In this document: piece after piece, positions 35,103 to 44,549 of the stretch | Layout: every line of letters starts with the position of its first letter | Numbering within the stretch: the first letter of the stretch is position 1 | NCBI GenBank assembly: GCA_041397845.1 | Contig: JAWKVW010000026.1 | Span: 1 to 47,579, forward strand | Direction of reading: 5' to 3' | Length of the DNA: 47,579 bases | DNA from: JAKPQE01 sp041397845 | GTDB lineage: Bacteria > Pseudomonadota > Alphaproteobacteria > Rhizobiales > JAKPQE01 | The notes under the pieces: generated by a model | The model's database searches: none | What the model was told of the DNA's origin: nothing | What the model saw: the letters and a program-made list of their open reading frames with translations, nothing else | Translations under genes and position numbers: made by a program

Positions 35103-36341
35103 ATGATCCGCCTCCTGCACACCGCCGACTGGCATCTCGGGCACCAGCTCAAGGGCTGGGACCGTGCCCATGAGCATGTCCGGTTCTTCGACGCACTCGT
35201 CGACATCGTCGGCGAGCGGCGGGTCGACGGGCTGATCGTCGCCGGCGACATCTTCGACCACCAGAACCCTTCAGCCGACGCCGAACGACTGCTGATGGAG
35301 ACCGTCGGCCGGCTGAAGGCGGCGCGTCCGTCGCTGACCGTCGTGCTCATTGCCGGCAATCACGATTCGGCCGGCCGCATCGAGGTGCCGCGGGCGCTCT
35401 ATGCCAGCGCCGGCATCCATGCGATCGGGGCGCTGCGCGGCCGCAGCGAAGCACCGGACATGGCGCGCCATCTGGTGCCGATCCGCGACGAGGCCGGCGC
35501 CGTCGGCGCCCATGTGCTCGCCCTGCCCTATCTGCGGGCGGCCGACCTGCCCGGCCTTGCGGCCGTCATCGAGCCGGGGGCGCCCTCGCCGATCGCGGCG
35601 GCAGTCGGCGCGGTCTATGCCGAGCATGTCGCAGCGGCCCGCGCCATCATCGGCGATGAACCACTCATCGCGACCGGCCACCTGCACGTTTCCGGCGCCG
35701 CGCTTTCCGAATCAACGAGCGAGCGGCGCATTCTCGTTGGCGGCGAGCATGCGGTTCCGGCCTCGATCTTTCCCGAAGGGCTCGCCTATGTCGCGCTCGG
35801 CCATCTGCACCGGCCGCAGTGGATCGGGCGCGAGACGGTCCGCTATTCCGGCGCGCCGTTCCCGATGTCGGTCGCCGAGCAGGGCTATCGGCACGGGGTC
35901 AGCCTTGTCGAGATCGATGGCGGTCAGGCGACGGTCGAGCATGTGCCGGTCGAGCGGCCGGTGGCGTTCCTGCGCGTACCGGCGAGCGGCCGGGTCCGGC
36001 CGGAGGGGCTCGCCGAGGCGTTCGCGGCCCTTTCGCCCGGCGAGGATCTGGCCGAGCGCGACTGGCCGTTCGCGCAGGTGATGATCGAGATAGACGGACC
36101 GGCGCCGACGCTGCATGCGACCGTCGACGAGATCGCCGCCAGTTACCCGCTGCGCATCGTCTCGATCGACGTCGCCCGACCCGAGGCGGCCGCCGCCGGG
36201 CCGGAGCCGGTGCTCGTGCGCCTTGCCGAGCGCTCGCCGGAAGACATTTTCCGCGCCGCATTCCTTGCCGCACACGGGGTCGAGCCGGAACCGGCCCACC
36301 TCCTTGCCTTCCGCCGGGCGGTCGAGGAGGCCGGGTCATGA
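35103..36341 (+). CDS. sbcD: Exonuclease SbcCD subunit D
   Basis: A 412-residue Mre11-type nuclease. Phosphoesterase motifs: LLHTADWHLGHQ (residues ~4-15), VAGDIFDHQNPS, IAGNHDSAGR, ATGHLHVSG and ALGHLHRPQ, giving the two-metal site. With SbcC it processes DNA ends, hairpins and protein-blocked breaks. GGAGG lies ahead of ATG 35103. The stop overlaps the sbcC start (ATGA), the usual arrangement. It follows soeC by only 42 bases, so some read-through from the redox operon is possible, but functional linkage is not implied. Confidence 0.95.
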   Translation: MIRLLHTADWHLGHQLKGWDRAHEHVRFFDALVDIVGERRVDGLIVAGDIFDHQNPSADAERLLMETVGRLKAARPSLTVVLIAGNHDSAGRIEVPRALYASAGIHAIGALRGRSEAPDMARHLVPIRDEAGAVGAHVLALPYLRAADLPGLAAVIEPGAPSPIAAAVGAVYAEHVAAARAIIGDEPLIATGHLHVSGAALSESTSERRILVGGEHAVPASIFPEGLAYVALGHLHRPQWIGRETVRYSGAPFPMSVAEQGYRHGVSLVEIDGGQATVEHVPVERPVAFLRVPASGRVRPEGLAEAFAALSPGEDLAERDWPFAQVMIEIDGPAPTLHATVDEIAASYPLRIVSIDVARPEAAAAGPEPVLVRLAERSPEDIFRAAFLAAHGVEPEPAHLLAFRRAVEEAGS

Positions 36342-39300
36342 GGCTTCTTGCGGTGCGCGGCCGCAACCTTGCCAGCCTTGCCGGCGACTTTGCCGTCGAC
36401 TTCTCGGCCGCGCCGCTGGCGGATGCCGGCATCTTCGCCATCACCGGCGAAACGGGCGCCGGCAAATCGACCGTGCTCGACACGCTCTGCCTTGCCCTTT
36501 ACGGCGCCGTGCCGCGGCTTCGCAACGCCCGGCGCGATCCGATCCGCGACGCGAGCGGCGAGACGCTTTCGGCCGACGCGCCGGTGTCGCTGGTCCGCAA
36601 GGGCGCCATCGAGGCGCGGGCCGAGGCCGACTTCGAGGTCGGCGGCGAGCGCTTCACCGCCGTCTGGTCGGTCAAGCGGGCGCGCGCGCGGCATGACGGC
36701 CGCCTGCAGAAGGTCGAGCGGGCACTGCTCGACGATACCGGCCAGCCGGTCGTTGCCGGCATCCGCGAGGTCGAGGCCGAGGTGCCGCGCCGGATCGGCC
36801 TCACCTTCGACCAGTTCCGGCGCACCGTGCTCCTCGCCCAGGGCGAGTTCGACGCGTTCCTGAAAGCAGACGACCGCGAGCGGGCCGACCTTCTCGAAAA
36901 GGTCACCGGCACGGAAATCTATGCGGCGATCTCGAAGCGCGTCTTCGGTCTCCACAAGGACATCCGCGATGCCGGCGAGGCCATCGACCGGCGTCGCGAG
37001 TCCCTTGGCCTTCTCGACGAGGCGACCCGCGCCGCGCTTGCGGCGGAAAGCACCGAGGTCGAGGCCGCACGGCGCACGACCGCCGGACGGCGCACCGAGC
37101 TCGTTGCGATGCTCGAGCACTTCCGTCGTGGCACGGAGCTCGCAACCCACGCCGCCGAGGCAGCAACAGGACTTGAAGGCGCGGAGATCAATCAGGCTGC
37201 GGCAACAGGCGAGAGAAGCCGGCTTGCCGATATCGAGCGGGCGCTGGGACTTGCCCCCGTCCTCGGCGAGGCAAAGCGCAGCGCCGGCGCGGCCGACAAG
37301 GCGCGGACCACGCTCGACGGCGCGGCCGAGGCGCTCGGGCAAGCGACCGCTGCCCTTGACGAGAAGACGGAACATGAGGCTGCCGCCAGGGCCGCGCACG
37401 GGCAGGCGGAGAGCGCCTTCGATGCCGCCGGGCCACTGCTCGATGCCGCCTCGAAACTCGACACGCTGATCGAAACGGCCACGGCTGCGGCGCGCGACTT
37501 AGCCGGGGCCGAAGGGCTGGCGCAGGACGTTCTCGACAAGGCCATAGCCGACCAGGCGAAGCTGCGCGCGACGGCAATGCGCTGCGGCGAGGAGATCGAA
37601 CGGCTCGACGGCCTTCTTGCCGGCCGTCCGGACCTTGCCGCCATCGCCGGCCGGATGGATGAGGCGCGCACCCTTGCCGCGCGTGTCGGCGAGGCGGCGA
37701 CGGCGTTCGCCGAGGCGCGCAAAGCGGCGGACGCAGCGGCGACGGCCGCGGAAGAGGACACTTGCAAGCTTACAGGGCTGCAGCAGGCGATCGAAGCGGA
37801 CGAGACAAAGCTTGCTGCCGAGCGGGAACGACGGCAGGCGATCGAGCGGGCGCTTTCGCAGCTCGATCCCGAAGCGACACGCGGCCTTGGCGCCCGCCTC
37901 GGCGAGGTCTCGCTGGCGCTTGCCGAGGCGGACCGCCGACTCGAAACGCTTCTTGCGGCAAAGGCCGGACACGAGACGGCAAAGATCGAGTGCGGCGAGA
38001 GTGCCATTGCCCTTGAACAGGGCGAAACGCAGCGCACGGAGGCAACGGCGGTGCACGCGGCGGCGAAGGCGCGGGCCGAGGCAGCCTCGGGCGGCGCGGC
38101 GCGGGCCGAGGCGGCGGCGGGGGAAGCGGCGGCGCGGCTCCGGCTCGACCTCGCCGATGGCGAGCCCTGCCCGGTCTGCGGTTCGCGCGACCATCCGGGC
38201 CATGACGATGCGGTCCTTGCGCGGCTTGTCGCCGATCTCGTTGCGGCGCGAACGACGGCTGACACCGAGCTTGCCGAGGCGGCGGCAGCGCTGCGCGACG
38301 CCGATCGCCGGCAGGCGGAGGCAGCGGTCCGGCTGGCGAACGCCCGACGCGCCGAAGCGCAGGCCGAGACCGGACTTGGCGAGGCGCGGTCGCGCTGGCC
38401 GGCGGCAGCCGAGCGGCTGGTTGCGGCCGCCGGACCAGCCGGTCTTGCGATCGGCGACACAAGCGAGGCGGCGGCACGGGAAACGCTTGCCGAATTTGCA
38501 CAAGCGCTCGCCGCGACCAGAACCGATGTCGAGGCGCGCCTTTCCCGGATTGCGGCGCTTTCAAAAGAAACCGCCGGCCTGCTCGCCGGGATCGAGAACC
38601 TTGCCGACCGGATTGCCGGGGCGCGGCGCGAGGCCGGCACGGTCGAGGCGCGTCTGGCGCAGGTGCGCGGCGAGGTGACCGACCGCAACAGCGCGCGCGA
38701 CATTGCCCGGGAACGGCTCGACGGCCTGCGGGCGAATTTCCGGTCGCTGCTTGAAGCGGCGGGCGAGGATGCCGAGGCTGGCGTCGAAGCCCCGCAGGAC
38801 GCATTGCGGCGGCTCGAGGCGGCCGTCACCCAGCATGGCGAATGGGCGCGGCAACGAAGCGAGGCGGAACGGCTGCGGCAGGAGACGGAGCGCGGTCTTG
38901 CCGGCGCGGACGTCAGCCTCCGGCAGGCAGAGAACGCGTTCGGTGGCGCGCGCGCTGCCGCCACGGCGGCGACGGAAATGCTGAAAGAGCATCACGCCGC
39001 GCGGGCGGCCTATTTCGGCGGCGAGGCGACGGGCGCTGCCCGGCACCGCCTTGCCGACGCGGTGCGCACGGCGGCGGCGAGGCTGAAGGAGGCCGAGAGC
39101 GGCCGGGCGAATGCCCATGCGCAGCTATCGGCCATGACGGCCAATCACGGCACCGCCCTCCTTGCGGCGGGCGAGGCCGGGCGTGCGGCCAAGGCGGCCA
39201 AGGACACGGCCGAAGCGGCACTCACCGAAGCGCAGCTCGACCGGGAGACCGCCAAGGCCCTGATCGCGGCGGGCGTCGACGAGCGGCCGGCGATCCTCGC

Positions 39301-40093
39301 GCGACTGAAGGCGCTCGACGATGCCGTAACGCGGGCAAGAGCGCTCGTGGACGAGGCCGGGAAGCGGCTGTCGGCCCATGCCGCCCTGCCCTGCCCGGAG
39401 ATCGACGCTTCGGCGGCGGCAGCCGAGCTGCAAGCCATCGAGGAGGCGGCAACCCGGCTCGACGAACGGGCCGGCGAAATCCGCGAGATAACCCGGCGCG
39501 ACGGCGACGCGCGCCTGAAGGCGGAAGAGCTGGCGGGCGAGGCGGCGCGGTTGAAGACCGAGCAGGAGATCTGGGCGGCGCTCGACATGGCAATCGGCTC
39601 GGCCGACGGCACCAAGTTCCGCCGGTTCGCGCAGGGCGTCACCCTTGACCTGCTGGTGGCGCTCGCCAACGAACAGCTCGCAACGCTCAATCCGCGCTAC
39701 CGGCTGGAGCGGACCGGCGCCGGCGACCTCGGGCTGATGGTCATCGACCGCGACATGGGCGACGAGGTGCGCTCGACGCAGTCGCTTTCCGGCGGCGAGC
39801 GCTTTCTCGTCTCGCTTGCCCTGGCGCTGGCGCTTTCCTCCCTCGATGGCCGGGCCGGCTTCGTCGATACCCTGTTCATCGACGAGGGGTTCGGCTCGCT
39901 CGACGCGCGCACGCTCGGCACGGCGATCGAAGCGCTCGAAGCACTGCAAAGTCGTGGCCGACGGGTCGGCGTCATCAGCCATGTCGAGGCGATGCACGAG
40001 CGCATTCCGGTGCAAGTGCGGATCGAGAAACAGAGCAACGGCCGTGGCCGGCTTCAGGTGATCGACCGAAATCGTCTGCCCGCCGGACAATAG
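36338..40093 (+). CDS. sbcC: Exonuclease SbcCD subunit C (SMC-like ATPase)
   Basis: A 1251-residue Rad50-type ATPase. Walker A is GETGAGKST at residue ~35. Two long Ala/Glu/Arg-rich coiled-coil arms flank the zinc hook CPVC (Cys611 and Cys614, in GEPCPVCGSRDHPGH). The C-terminal head has the signature LSGGERFLVSLALALAL and Walker B VDTLFIDEGFGSLD. It is on the long side for the family because of extended coils. It works with SbcD on double-strand DNA ends. A four-base overlap couples the two genes. No internal frameshift is seen over 3.7 kb, which contrasts with the damaged tracts elsewhere. Confidence 0.95.
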   Translation: MRLLAVRGRNLASLAGDFAVDFSAAPLADAGIFAITGETGAGKSTVLDTLCLALYGAVPRLRNARRDPIRDASGETLSADAPVSLVRKGAIEARAEADFEVGGERFTAVWSVKRARARHDGRLQKVERALLDDTGQPVVAGIREVEAEVPRRIGLTFDQFRRTVLLAQGEFDAFLKADDRERADLLEKVTGTEIYAAISKRVFGLHKDIRDAGEAIDRRRESLGLLDEATRAALAAESTEVEAARRTTAGRRTELVAMLEHFRRGTELATHAAEAATGLEGAEINQAAATGERSRLADIERALGLAPVLGEAKRSAGAADKARTTLDGAAEALGQATAALDEKTEHEAAARAAHGQAESAFDAAGPLLDAASKLDTLIETATAAARDLAGAEGLAQDVLDKAIADQAKLRATAMRCGEEIERLDGLLAGRPDLAAIAGRMDEARTLAARVGEAATAFAEARKAADAAATAAEEDTCKLTGLQQAIEADETKLAAERERRQAIERALSQLDPEATRGLGARLGEVSLALAEADRRLETLLAAKAGHETAKIECGESAIALEQGETQRTEATAVHAAAKARAEAASGGAARAEAAAGEAAARLRLDLADGEPCPVCGSRDHPGHDDAVLARLVADLVAARTTADTELAEAAAALRDADRRQAEAAVRLANARRAEAQAETGLGEARSRWPAAAERLVAAAGPAGLAIGDTSEAAARETLAEFAQALAATRTDVEARLSRIAALSKETAGLLAGIENLADRIAGARREAGTVEARLAQVRGEVTDRNSARDIARERLDGLRANFRSLLEAAGEDAEAGVEAPQDALRRLEAAVTQHGEWARQRSEAERLRQETERGLAGADVSLRQAENAFGGARAAATAATEMLKEHHAARAAYFGGEATGAARHRLADAVRTAAARLKEAESGRANAHAQLSAMTANHGTALLAAGEAGRAAKAAKDTAEAALTEAQLDRETAKALIAAGVDERPAILARLKALDDAVTRARALVDEAGKRLSAHAALPCPEIDASAAAAELQAIEEAATRLDERAGEIREITRRDGDARLKAEELAGEAARLKTEQEIWAALDMAIGSADGTKFRRFAQGVTLDLLVALANEQLATLNPRYRLERTGAGDLGLMVIDRDMGDEVRSTQSLSGGERFLVSLALALALSSLDGRAGFVDTLFIDEGFGSLDARTLGTAIEALEALQSRGRRVGVISHVEAMHERIPVQVRIEKQSNGRGRLQVIDRNRLPAGQ

Positions 40094-40349
40094 TTCCTGC
40101 AGCAACATCGCCATCGGGGTTCGGGACAGCGAAACCGTGCCGGCGGCGGCAACGCCTCGCACAGGCGGCTTGCGACCTGCCGTTTTTGCAGGTTCGGCAA
40201 CCATACGTCGATCGGTAAGTAATACCTCGTTAGGATTACTTCATTAGCTTTTTTCTAAACGTGGGACCAGCGCAGGGCCTTTTGGCCCAAGAAATACTCG
40301 GCGGGCAAGACAATACCCCTGTAAGATTTCCGGAGGGACAGAAATCACC

Positions 40350-42326
40350 ATGGATCAGACCTTCAATCGGATCATGTCTTTCATGCGGTCCGCCGGCTCG
40401 GATAACGAGAAGCCCGAGGCCGTCTGGCGGGACGTCAGCCGCCACCTGCCGGCCCACCTCGCCGATTTCTACACTGCCCTCCAGACCAATCCCGAGCTCA
40501 GCCATCACTTCAAGGGCAACGGCCATATCGATCACCTGAAGACGGCGCAGATGGAGCACTGGAACAACCTGTTCCGGGACACTCTGCCGTCCGACTATGA
40601 ATCCCGCGCGATCGCCATCGGCAAGGCGCATATCCGCATCGGCCTTCCGTCCGGCTGGTACATGGCGGCCTATGCCTGGATGCTGATGCGGCTCGTGCCG
40701 CACATCACCGCCAAGTACAAGATGCGGCCCGGCAAGACGGCCGAGGCGCTGCAGGCGCTGATCCTTCGCGCCTTCATGGACATGATCCTGTCGAACACGG
40801 TCTATGAAAACGGCGTCATCGCCGAGAAGGAGCAGGAAGTGGCGCGCGAGGGCGACCTGCGCAACCTCAAGAACCTTGCCGGCTCCGTCGGCGACGTGAA
40901 CGAGGTGGCGCTGGAGCTTGCCCACCTGTCGCGCAATACCCGCAACGTCTCGATGAACGCGCAGACGATCTCGGCGGCGGCGGCGGAGCTCGTCGCCTCG
41001 GTCGAGGAGATTTCGCGCAACTCGGAAGGCGCGGCGGAAGACGCGCGCTCGACCGACGACACCGTCGGCGCCGGCCGCAGCGCCGTGATGCAGGTGCGCG
41101 AGGCGATCCGCAACATCACCCAGGCGGTCGAGGAGACGGCCGCCAGTGTCGACGAGCTGTCCTCCGCCTCCGAGCAGATCGGCCAGATCCTCACCGTCAT
41201 CGAGGGCATTGCCGAGCAGACCAACCTCCTTGCCCTCAACGCCACCATCGAGGCGGCCCGCGCCGGCGAGGCGGGCAAGGGCTTCGCGGTCGTTGCCTCC
41301 GAGGTCAAGGGGCTGGCCAACCAGACCTCCAAGTCGACCGAGGACATCGCCCGGCGCATTGCCTCGCTGCGCGACGGCATGAGCACCATCACCTCGACGA
41401 TGCAGCGCTCGAACTCGGCGGTTGCCGAAGGCGAGGAAGCGATCAGCACCGCCGCCGAGACGATGGACCAGATCGCCTCGCAGGTGCGCAACGTTTCCGA
41501 CCGGATGATCGAGATCTCCGGCATCCTGCATCAGCAGAAGGACACGAGCTCGGAAATCGCCCACAACATCGACGCGGTCGCGCGCACGGCAGCGGAAAAC
41601 GAAGACCTCCTGAAATCGATGTCGGACAAGCTGCACGAGAGCAATACGCGCTTCTCGGATACGGCCAAGTCCTGGTTCCGGGCCGATTCGCATCGGGCGC
41701 TCTGCGAGATGGCGAAAATCGACCACATCCTGTTCCGCAAGCGCGTGGTCGATACGATGATGGGCCGCGCCAACTGGGAGGCGAGCGCCATTCCCGATCA
41801 TCATGGCTGTCGCCTCGGCAAGTGGTACGATTCGCTCAACACGCCGGAAATCCGCGCGCTCGAGCCCTACAAGCGCCTCGCCGAGCCGCATGGCCGGGTG
41901 CATGCCGCGGCCAAGGCGAGCCTTGCGGCACATGCTGCGGGCGATTCGGACAAGGCGCTGTCGGAGCTGCGCAAGCTGACCGACGCCAGCCATCTTGTCC
42001 TTGCCTCGCTCGACGAGCTTTCAAACCTCCTGCATGGCGATCTCGCCGAGCTCGACCGCCGGCAGTTCAAGCGCCAGGCGGTCAGCAAGCCGACCACCGT
42101 CGAGATCGACGGCCAGCAGCGGACCGTGCGCATCCAGGACATCTCGCAGGGCGGCGCCCGCATCGAGGGCCTGTCGCCGGCCGATATCGGCAAGCAGATC
42201 CGCGTCGTCGGCGAGGACCATTGCTGCACCGGCACGGCCGTCTGGTCGGACGGCAAGGCAGGCGGCGTGCGCTTCGCCGAGCCGGTCGTGAAGGACAAGA
42301 TCGAACGTTTCGCGTCCGCCGGGTAA
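40350..42326 (+). CDS. Globin-coupled chemoreceptor with CZB and PilZ domains
   Basis: A 658-residue soluble sensor. Residues ~20-165 are a protoglobin domain with the likely proximal heme His94 in IGKAHIRIGLPSGWYM. Residues ~180-420 are an MCP signalling domain with the tip IAEQTNLLALNATIEAARAG. Residues ~440-555 are a CZB zinc-binding domain (HRALCEMAKIDHILF, HHGCRLGKWY with Cys487, EPHGRVHAAAK). Residues ~565-655 are a PilZ domain with RRQFKR (~570) and DISQGG (~597), the c-di-GMP motifs. No membrane helix is present. It would sense O2, CO or NO through heme and feed CheA or another kinase, with zinc and c-di-GMP as further inputs. CGGAGGGA precedes ATG 40350; no che genes are nearby. Confidence 0.9.
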   Translation: MDQTFNRIMSFMRSAGSDNEKPEAVWRDVSRHLPAHLADFYTALQTNPELSHHFKGNGHIDHLKTAQMEHWNNLFRDTLPSDYESRAIAIGKAHIRIGLPSGWYMAAYAWMLMRLVPHITAKYKMRPGKTAEALQALILRAFMDMILSNTVYENGVIAEKEQEVAREGDLRNLKNLAGSVGDVNEVALELAHLSRNTRNVSMNAQTISAAAAELVASVEEISRNSEGAAEDARSTDDTVGAGRSAVMQVREAIRNITQAVEETAASVDELSSASEQIGQILTVIEGIAEQTNLLALNATIEAARAGEAGKGFAVVASEVKGLANQTSKSTEDIARRIASLRDGMSTITSTMQRSNSAVAEGEEAISTAAETMDQIASQVRNVSDRMIEISGILHQQKDTSSEIAHNIDAVARTAAENEDLLKSMSDKLHESNTRFSDTAKSWFRADSHRALCEMAKIDHILFRKRVVDTMMGRANWEASAIPDHHGCRLGKWYDSLNTPEIRALEPYKRLAEPHGRVHAAAKASLAAHAAGDSDKALSELRKLTDASHLVLASLDELSNLLHGDLAELDRRQFKRQAVSKPTTVEIDGQQRTVRIQDISQGGARIEGLSPADIGKQIRVVGEDHCCTGTAVWSDGKAGGVRFAEPVVKDKIERFASAG

Positions 42327-42352
42327 GCGCCCCTGCCCGACGGCAAACACGG

Positions 42353-42381
42353 CGGCCGGATCGACAGGATCGATCCGGCCG
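42353..42381. terminator. Bidirectional terminator between the chemoreceptor and uup
   Basis: CGGCCGGATCGA (42353-42364) and TCGATCCGGCCG (42370-42381) form a perfect 12-bp stem with a CAGGA loop. AAACAC and GTGTTTT further out extend it with one bulge and supply A/T tracts on both strands, between two convergent genes. Confidence 0.85.
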
Positions 42382-42428
42382 TCGGTGTTTTCGGGCGGCG
42401 ATCGCGGGCCGCCGCCCCACATCGCCGG

Positions 42429-44237
42429 TTACTGGCCCAGTTCCTCGCGCAGGATCTCGATGCGCAGCCATTCTTCCTCGGCGGCGGCAAGCTCGGCGGC
42501 GGCCTTGTCGTGGGCCTTGGCGGCCTTGTCGAACGCCGCCGGATCGCGGGCATAGAGTTCCGTGTCGGCGAGCATGCCGTCGAGCCGGGCAATTTCCTTG
42601 TGGAGCTTGTCGATGCGGCCGGGCAGCGTCTTCAGCGCTTCCATTTCCTTCATCGTCAGCCGGCGCTTCTGCTCCTTGCGGGCCGGCGCTGCGGCGGGCA
42701 CCTCGGTGCCCCTGGGCTTTGCCTGCCTTGCCACCACGGCCCTTGCGGCAACGTCGGCGCCACGCTGGGCGAGCATGTCGGCATAGCCGCCGGCGTATTC
42801 GACCCAGCGGCCGTTCCCTTCCGAGACGACGACGCTCGTCACCACCCGGTCGAGGAAGTCGCGATCGTGGCTGACGAGCAGCACGGTGCCGGGATAGTCG
42901 GCGAGCATTTCCTCGAGCAGGTCGAGGGTTTCCATGTCGAGATCGTTGGTCGGCTCGTCGAGGACGATCATGTTCGAGGGCCGGGCGAGCGCGCGGGCAA
43001 GCATCAGCCGGCCGCGCTCGCCGCCGGACAGGGCCGAGACCGGCTGGCGGGCCTGTCCCGGCTCGAACAGGAAGTCCTTCATGTAGCTCATGACGTGCTT
43101 GGGCCCGGAGGGCAGCATCACCGTGTCGCCCCGGCCACCGGTCAGTGCCTCGGCCACGGTCTCCGTCGGATCGAGACTGTCGCGGCGCTGGTCGAGGGTG
43201 ACGAGCTGCAGATTGGCGCCAAGCTTCAGCGTGCCGGCATCGGGCTCGCGCCGACCGGTCAGAAGCTCGATCAGCGTCGTCTTGCCGGCGCCGTTCGGGC
43301 CGACGATGCCGACGCGATCGCCGCGCTGGATGCGGGTCGAGAAACCGGCAACGATCGGCCGGTCGGCATAGGTCTTCATCAGGCCGACGGCCTCGACGTG
43401 AGATTTGCCGGAAGGATCTGCCTCGGACACCGTCATCCTGACGTTGCCGTCGACGCGGCGCTCGGTGCGGCGTCGGTCGCGCAGCTCATGCAGGTTGCGC
43501 AGGCGGCGCTCGTTGCGCTTGCGCCGCGCCGTCACGCCATAGCGCAGCCAGTCTTCCTCGGCGGCGATCTTGCGATCGAGCTTGTGGCGCTCAATCCTCC
43601 TCGCGGGCGAGCAGGTCGTCGCGCCAGCCCTCGAAGGCGGCGAAAGCCCTGGTCAGGCAGGTCTGGCCGCGATCGAGCCAGACGACGGCGCGCGACAGGT
43701 TTTCAAGGAAGCAGCGATCATGACTGATGAGGACGAGAGCCGAGCGGCTGCGCTGGGCTCGTCCTCGAGCCATTCGATTGCCGGAAGGGTCGAGATGATT
43801 GGTCGGCTCGTCGAGCAGCAGGATGTCCGGCTCCAGGCGCCAGCATGGGCGAGCGCGGCGCGGCGGGCCTCGCCGGACAGGCCGCTTCCGGGCTTTCCTC
43901 GCCGGTGAGGCCAGGTGCTCGAGCGGGTAGCGGGCGCGGTGCGGATCATCGCCCGGGGCAAGGCCGGCCTCGACGAAGGCAAGGGTCGTTGCGAAGCCGG
44001 TCGGGTCCGGCTCCTGCGGCAGATAGCGGACGGTCGCGCCGGATGGGCTTGCCTCGCCGCGATCCGCCTCGATGGGTCCGGCGGCGATCTTCAGCAGCGT
44101 CGGCTTGCGAGCCGTTGCGGCCCGACAAGGCAGAAGGCGCTCGCCCTCGGCAACGAACAGCTCGGCGCCGTCAAAGCAGCGGACGGCCGCCATGGTCGGG
44201 GCGGATGGAGCGGAGATGAAGAAGCGGCGGGAGCCAT
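42429..44237 (-). pseudogene. uup: ABC-F ATPase Uup, 5' half frameshifted
   Basis: The 3' half (42429-43535) is intact. It covers the linker MTARRKRNERRLRNL, Uup-type GNVRM, second-domain Walker A VGPNGAGKTTLIE, signature LSGGERGRLMLARALA, Walker B IVLDEPTNDLD, and a C-terminal coiled coil. The 5' half has the first ATPase domain in pieces: DGAELFVAEGERL, TLLKIAAG, VRYLPQEPD, GLSGEARRAALAHA (signature missing one G in another frame), PDILLLDEPTNHLD, ALVLISHD and WLDRGQT. Several single-base indels restore a normal ~600-residue Uup starting near 44237. ABC-F proteins act on ribosomes; Uup also affects DNA repair. Sequence error is more likely than decay because both domains stay conserved. Confidence 0.82.
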
Positions 44238-44549
44238 GCGGGATCTGGTCAGCAACTCGATGGGGTTTCAGTCGGCCGCCGGAATGGCACGGCCCGGCGC
44301 CGATGCCGAGATTGGGCGGCGGCTTCCAGGATGAGGCGGCGAATTGACCGGAATGGCGGGCGCGGACTTTCGCCGGGGCAGGCCGTCACGCCGGCTTGCT
44401 CCCTCGTCCTCACATCACCGTTGCGGGAATTCATGCCGAAGCGAATTGAAGTTCCGCCTCGCCGGCGCCCTACACGGGAATGATGGCCGCCCGGGGCCGG
44501 CCCTGACGAGCCGAACCGCCACCGGCAAACGCGCGGCGCTTTCCTGCCG
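44238..44549. other. Intergenic region between uup and the YgiQ-like gene
   Basis: A divergent gap of about 310 bases. I see no gene, repeat or clear promoter. It lies inside the indel-rich tract, so short signals may be distorted. The true YgiQ start may lie slightly within it. Confidence 0.5.

Noticed and set aside
35819..36337. Extension of sbcC upstream of 36338
   Set aside because: The frame is open only as a shadow of sbcD; the SbcC N-terminal motif begins at ATG 36338, with the normal ATGA overlap.
40094..40349. ACCTGC/GCAGGT and GGGCC/GGCCC hairpins before the chemoreceptor gene
   Set aside because: Both stems are short and lack a proper T-tract or known regulatory motif; no firm promoter could be placed.
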